Assembly: GCA_038503075.1 (NCBI GenBank) | Contig: JBCAML010000012.1 | Coordinates: forward strand, 1 to 64,000 | Direction of reading: 5' to 3' | From: Gyromitra esculenta | Taxonomy: Eukaryota > Ascomycota > Pezizomycetes > Pezizales > Discinaceae | DNA length: 64,000 nucleotides | Part shown: piece by piece, positions 58,376-64,000 of the stretch | Numbering within the stretch: the stretch's first letter is position 1 | Layout of the letters: each line of letters begins with the position of its first letter | The notes under the pieces: generated by a model | What the model was told of the DNA's origin: nothing | The model's input: the letters and a program-made list of their open reading frames with translations, nothing else | The model's database searches: none | Position numbers and translations under genes: made by a program

Positions 58376-60162
58376 ATGGATTCTAACACGACAAGTCATC
58401 ACAGATATGTCGCAACCGATGATGAAACTTTCTCTATCACCTCTTCCGTATTCAATTATCAGTACGAGAACGGGCGACGATACCATGCGTTTAGGGAGGG
58501 TAAGGGTTCTTTGCTGGGCATGCCTGCATGGGCCCGTGGCTAACTGTCTGTATGCGTAGGGAAGTACTATGCACCGAACGATGAGGTCTGTCGTTTGTGC
58601 ATCCTGGTGTGTTTAATCGTCTTGGACTCGCCCTAATCCGGCTCGTAGGACCAAAATAACCAATTAGATATCTTGTATGTTGTCGCCCTTGAAATCTCGC
58701 GCGAATGTGGTCTAATTTTTTTTGCAGCCACCATGTCTATTCAATGATCCTCGGCGGGGACCTGTATGTCGCGCCGATAGAACTCCCCAAGGTAGGCGTG
58801 TCACATTTTCTCTCCCCCGTAAAAAAAATCTCGCTAACAAAAGAAGCGGATCCTGGATGTTGGTACGGGGACGGGGATGTAAGTTGTTACAGCACGTGTT
58901 CTTATTGTTCCGTTTTGACTGATCGGATCATGTGTTTCTCCAGATGGGTAATGGATATGGCGGACAAGTTTCCCAATGCTGAGGTTTGGCAGATACTTCG
59001 TCTCTCATTACATGCAACTATTTGGTGCTAACGGGTAATAATGGAGTAGGTTATCGGAACCGGTAATGATCCAAAACCACCAAACGAACCGGGATTCTTC
59101 GAGGTAGATAGACATGGCTAATAGGAATTTTAAAAAAATGACAGATCTTTCCCCGATACAGCCAGAATGGCACGTAGCGGTTCTCCCACTCCCACTTTTT
59201 TGATCGACTGTTCTCTGACTAGAGTATTATCTGCAGGGTTCCTCCGAACGTTCGTTTCGAAATAGATGACGCGGAAAGCGAGTGGACATACGAAGGCACT
59301 TTCGACTTTATACACATGCGCTGCCTTTTCGGCGCGATAGCTGACTGGCCTGCGCTGCTGGAGCAAGCTTACAAGTCAGTAATCACCCCTATGAACTTAG
59401 CTGTTCTCCTCACGGTTGTATTATATGCTGATAGACGTGCCAAAGACATCTGGCTCCAGGGGGCTGGCTTGAAGTTACAGAAATGAAACTCCCATATGAT
59501 TGTGATGATGGAACGTTACCGACTGATGGCTATATAAGCAAGTGGGCTGCACACGCGTTAGAGGCCGGGGAAGAGTCCGGGAGGCCGTTCAACATAACTG
59601 GTAAAATGTCACAGTGGCTCCGTGATGCAGGCTTTGAGAAAGTGGAAGAGTACATGTACGAGTAAGCTAGCCCTCACGCCTTTCAAATCCGTCTTAATTT
59701 CGCCAGTATTGACTCGGTTCGGGCGATAGTGTGCCGATAGGACCTTGGCACAGAGACCCACATTTGAAAGATATCGGTCTCTATAATCTTCTAAACATAT
59801 TAGAGGGCATGGTAGATCTAGCTCAGCTTCCGACAATAGTTTTTCCAAACCCCATTCGAGATAGCTAACAGAATCTTAGGATGGATTCACAACCGCCTTA
59901 TTCACACGATACTTAGGAGTCAGTAGACCAATCCCTAGATCTGTCATTTACAATATGCCCAGTTAGTCTTGTATTCTGATGCTTATATAGTGGAACCGCA
60001 CCGAAGTTCAAGCGCTTTACGGAAACGTTCGTCAAGAATTCACGAATCCTAGTATCCATGCATACTTCAAACAGTATGTCCCAGAACACCCTCCATCCCC
60101 CCGCTTCCTGACTGATCTTAATTTCCATCGCGGATAGATGTTACTGGATTTGCCAGAAGTGA
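58376..60162 (+). CDS. LaeA-like S-adenosylmethionine-dependent methyltransferase
   Basis: Fourteen exons (58376-58499, 58560-58585, 58649-58674, 58728-58791, 58847-58878, 58944-58983, 59050-59062, 59145-59169, 59237-59374, 59446-59661, 59730-59811, 59880-59918, 59991-60073, 60138-60162) give 310 residues in one frame. Motifs match the TAM-type fungal methyltransferases around LaeA: FNYQYENGRRYHAFREGKYY at the start, then APNDE, LDILHHVYSMILGGDLYVAP, SAM-binding motif I [102 protein letters not shown] and NPSIHAYF. Such enzymes often act with secondary metabolism or development; the substrate is unknown and there is no biosynthetic cluster nearby. One intron (59170-59236) best fits a GC-AG pair. 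No inactivating change remains after splicing. Confidence 0.88.
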
Positions 60163-63100
60163 ACGAGTTAAGGCGCGCATGTATGACGATACTTTTTTTT
60201 TTTTTTGCAGCTTGAATGGGAAACGTTGGATTTTTGTATGGCAACTTTAGGACTTGGTTTATAATTTGCAATTGGGGGGTGGGGTGAGGGGTGAGGTTTC
60301 GATATATACATATATACCAGATATATAAACATGTTCTTTGGATGGCCTAGTTTCTTTTTATTTACTTATAATTCAGCTGTATTGGGGGGGATAACTGTCA
60401 ATCAAAACCGACGCATACGACTTTTGGGTTAATCTTGTGAGATTTTTGCTTCACGGCAAGGGGACCAGGGTGCTGACCAGTTAAGCATATATCACCACCC
60501 ACAGGAGTATGTTGGAACTTGAGGACTAGGCAGATTATTTCTCTGCTAGGGGATGTGCTAACTGCCCTGATAGGGTAAATTATCACAGGAACTACCTCTA
60601 TAGATGTATTTGATTAGCAAACTAAACTTACAATTTCCATACTTTCACTAATGCCTTTCGGTAAAATTCTCTCTCAACCCCCACTAAAACCCTTCACGAA
60701 GTCCACCGAATGGACCAACAGACCGGCAAACAGTATTCAAAAGGATACAGGGCGTGAGTGATAAGATATGACTCACAGCATCTTGGAACGAAGGATGGCC
60801 CTTGGTAAGGATTCTATCATATAATACAACAATCGTACTGGATTAGTATAGCACATGCACATGCACATGTGCAGCGTATAACGAATCCCTTCCCGCTCAC
60901 AAAGGATATACGCAGCCACTCAAGATATTTTAGCAGCAAACAAGGGAAGCCAGCAAAGATCAAGAAACAAGAGCATCCTAATATCCACCCGGTAGCAACT
61001 CCCTTGATTACCTTAAACCTAACCCTACCAAATCTTCCCCCCAAAAAATCAGCACCTAATACCCACCATGTGGCCCCGCTAGAAATCTCACGGTTAGGGC
61101 TCAAGCTCCTATCGTTGCATCCCACCATTTCTCAAAAGGCACCCAGTCTCGATCCTTCCCATGAACTCGTGCGTGCTTCAGAAATCCTGCACAGAAACAG
61201 GCGGCAGTATAAACCTCCCTGCCAGATGGGGGGGCACAGTAATAAAGCTATTAAGCCTTACTATATCCTTAGCCGGTTAATAAGTTCTGGGGACGAGGGT
61301 TTCTTCTCGGGGACCTGGGTATATTTCCGAATGGCTCCGTTTCTGAGCGCTGCGTGACAATTGCAGTTTCGTGCGCGCCACGCCAGCATGTCACTTCGTT
61401 TCTTACTTAGCGTTAGCACTGGCAGGCTCGGCGAAATTCTTAGCTATTTGTTTAGTGCAAGCAGTATGTCTGCCTCGGTCCTGCATTCATGGACGAGCAC
61501 TCGAATGTCTGCTATATGTGCCGTCCGTCGAGGCCTCCCACTGTTTTCTGACTGAGTGTCGGAGCCCGCACATGTGCATACACGCTAGGAAACCATTTGC
61601 AAGAAGCTGCCCTCTACTGGATACCAACCCTCAAATGGCCCCGCTAGAACCACCAAAATCCATCCACCACTTCATCTGATCTACTAGTACACAGCTTAGC
61701 TAGATACAACAAAGCTTGGTATAGAGTAATACAGATCGATAAATCGCCGTAACCGCAGTCTAGCCCGTATCGGCGGTGGTCCGGAAATCCCCCGCTGGCC
61801 CAGCACCCGTCCTTCGGTGCCAGAAGCCGGACATATAGCTCTAACGCATCATCGGTTAGGTGACGTAGTGTTATATGGGATTATTCGCTAGCAAGAGCGT
61901 GGATGTCGTGCTTAGCAAGGTGTCTTTTGTGTTGAGAGCTTGTGCATCTACATAGTGCGAAATCCGTGCATATGAGGGAGGGGGAGGGGGGCAGTACTTG
62001 ATTTTGGGTGTCATATTCTGTCTTCACGATGTTATACGATCGAGGTACAGTAGCAGCAATTAACTCGGCTCAGGCTCGCAGGCAACCGGCAATATAGAAA
62101 GTATGCAGTTGTAGCATCTCGGAAATATGTCCCGACACACATACGGCCGCGAAGGAGGAGAGGAGAGGAGAGGGTTTTGAAGCCTTTGATGCAGCCTCGC
62201 CGATCACGTGTAACATAGTATCCTGGCAGCCTGGCCAAGCTTCCGGGGAGAGAGAGAAGCTCGTCTAAGGAAAAGTTCCGGTAGCGATCTGCAGCCCCAC
62301 CGCTCGGGTGTATCGGCTCCAGAGCCGAGTCGCTCTTGTTCATGCAGCGATCTCTGGGTGGCTTGTTTAAACTTTGGAGGGGAGGGGAGGGTGCAGTTCC
62401 GGCCATCCATCCGGGAGTAGCCCTGGTTCGAAGCTAAACGCTGCGCGTATTTCCATACCTATCCTCCGTTGCATCCTGATGTTTCAATTAATATTGGAGT
62501 ACCCAGGATATATGTTATGCGCTTACACACGATATATCACTTGTATACATGTAGCTACTTAGTGCCCAGAACCTTGCACAAGGAAATCGCGCATACTTGC
62601 AATTGGGGGCTCTTAGAAGAGCAATTGCACAAGCAGGACCTCCCAGAGCCAGGTTGAGTTGAATTGAGTGGGTTTCAGTCGATAAACAAAAGTGGTGTTG
62701 CGGGGGGTGGAGATTGAGTTTATGTGGTGGAAGGGTTCGCCATAACCGTAAGCACTCTGAGAACAGCTTACTCGCTGCATGTAATTCCTAGTCAGTTGAA
62801 CTGGGTACAGAAGCAGAGTAATCATTGAGCTTTCTAAGCCGCCACACTCACTGTTATTTGAGCGCATGCCTGTTGCTACCCTCTCCGCCAATGCTGACCG
62901 TGCCAGATTAGTAGATACTTGGCTACATGTAGTTCTACTTCTATTTCCTCATAGCTGTGGGGACACTGGTGAAAACCGTGTCCTTGGAAGGTTAGATTCT
63001 TCAAATTCAAAGCTTGAGCGCAAAACAGCCAATCTTGGAGCTGGATATAGGACAGATCACGTCGATTACCCCACATCGCACGGAACATAAAGCTTGCTTG

Positions 63101-64000
63101 AGCTAGCTTACCCAGGGAAACATCTCGCAATCTACCGTGCACCCCTATCGTGCACCCTCACCAGGGCTTTCCCCGCGTCTCAACATTATTGGCATAAACA
63201 AATTAGACATACACTTGTTTCCTCCACTGAACCGAGTTCGCCCCCATCTACTATGGAATCCTTGGTCGCGAAGCCCATCAAGCAGGTCGTCCGGATTGAT
63301 ATTTTCCTAGCCGTGCAATGGACACATGTACATGTAGCATATACAACTACCCCTCGAAAGCAATCACTCGTGCACAGCCCTGACGGCTCGGTATTGTATA
63401 TACTATACATACTATACATACTATAGGGGCGATTTTTCAGCCGCCGCCTGGGGAGAAGCATAACTCCATTCAACTATGCATTGGCGAAAGTGCGGTACCG
63501 GTTCTTCGGACAACATCTCCCAGGCTTATTGAACGTGCACAGGGTGTGTGGCCGGTCTAAAGCTCATAACCAAGATGTGTAAGAAGATGGCCATGGGTTT
63601 CGCTTTATACCTTCCTGTGCCGCTTGCGCTCTATTAATATATCGAAACAGCCGGGGAATGTTGCTGGGAGGGGGTTAGGGCTGTTAGGGCTGAAGTCTCC
63701 AGCCTCTGCCCAGGCTCTTGGCCAGACCTGGCGTCTAGGAATATCCCAAGGGCTGATTGCCTGGCACCCTGATGTCTAAATGCCGTGCCTTAGAATTTGA
63801 GTTAGACAAGCCTGCTGTGCGTACTCTACATGTAGCTACAGCTATAGTATTAGTCCAGCTAGGATGCTTCGATGGTAGCACTCTGCGGGTAATTTTTGAG
63901 CCTCTACAACGTGGGTCCTAGATGGTGATACTCTGCTTCTATTGGCGGCCAAATGGCCTGGAAGGGTAAGCACGCTATTTGCAGGCCCAGCATCAAATAA
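60163..64000. other. Right-hand intergenic region
   Basis: I find no gene I can support. ORFs at 60869-61357 (plus) and 60817-61128 (minus) overlap each other and show no family. There are T-runs (60192-60206), a GA-rich tract near 62150-62175 and a short 9-base tandem TACTATACA (63395-63424). Confidence 0.35.

Noticed and set aside
59866..59868. Early end of the methyltransferase at this TAA
   Set aside because: Intron 59812-59879 removes it, and further exons supply the conserved C-terminal ALFTR-LGW and IHAYF motifs.
53435..60162. Secondary-metabolite gene cluster around the LaeA-like methyltransferase
   Set aside because: No synthase, oxidase or transporter genes lie beside it; the nearest genes are a wall protein and the CHR transporter.
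60817..61357. Overlapping plus and minus ORFs of 100-160 codons
   Set aside because: They mirror each other, and neither shows domains, signal peptide or splice structure.

Overview
The window reads as the left end of a filamentous-ascomycete chromosome. It starts with a terminal telomere array, its protein genes are split by many short (about 42-108 nt) introns of fungal type (GTATGT/GTAAGT donors, CTGAC/CTAAC branch sites), and the gene content is fungal: CFEM proteins, a LaeA-like methyltransferase, a CHR chromate transporter, a fungal GH5 glucanase and a chromovirus. The high intron density (10 in RecQ, 13 in a 310-residue methyltransferase) makes me lean towards an early-diverging Pezizomycotina such as Pezizomycetes; that is inference. 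The telomere repeat is the 7-base TTTAGGG unit usually associated with plants, not the usual fungal TTAGGG.

Layout. 1-75: telomere. 76-1385: subtelomeric spacer with a decayed direct repeat. 1386-4241 (-): intact RecQ helicase of ordinary size. 4242-6407: gene-poor DNA with one decayed ORF. 6408-12209 (-): a full-length Ty3/gypsy chromovirus with ATCAC target duplications, intact pol, a gag broken by two stops and a -1 frameshift site at the gag-pol junction. 13113-15337 (-): six-exon gene for a coiled-coil, single-span membrane protein with C-terminal ankyrin repeats. 15616-17168: a dense cluster of eight short inverted-repeat elements (MITEs). 17402-18559 (+): MOSC protein. 19894-21704 (-): GH5 glucanase. 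23573-24340 (-): double-CFEM secreted protein. 29011-30414 (+): bestrophin-like channel.

32761-41365 (+): a tandem family of four F-box/ankyrin genes. The two telomere-proximal copies are pseudogenes and the two distal ones are intact; the last has acquired a long Arg/Glu-rich helical tail. 42248-43378 (-): secreted Ser/Thr-rich protein with YSTHP repeats. 46862-47764 (+): unrecognised protein with three 37-residue repeats. 48736-50454 (-): CHR transporter. 50455-53434: more MITEs, including a nested set where two elements sit inside a third. 53435-54820 (+): pepsin-fold cell-surface protein lacking both catalytic aspartates. 58376-60162 (+): LaeA-like methyltransferase. The rest of the window shows no gene I can support.

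The genes do not form an obvious pathway or biosynthetic cluster. What ties the window together is its subtelomeric character: telomere, RecQ, retrotransposon, repeated MITE insertion and a decaying tandem gene family, with secreted, wall and membrane proteins scattered between. The least explained signals are (i) a group of sequence-unrelated MITEs that share TA target duplications and the same terminal hexamer TACTCG...CGAGTA, (ii) the TTTAGGG telomere and (iii) the triple-repeat protein at 46862-47764. All exon structures were deduced by eye from splice signals and protein-family continuity.
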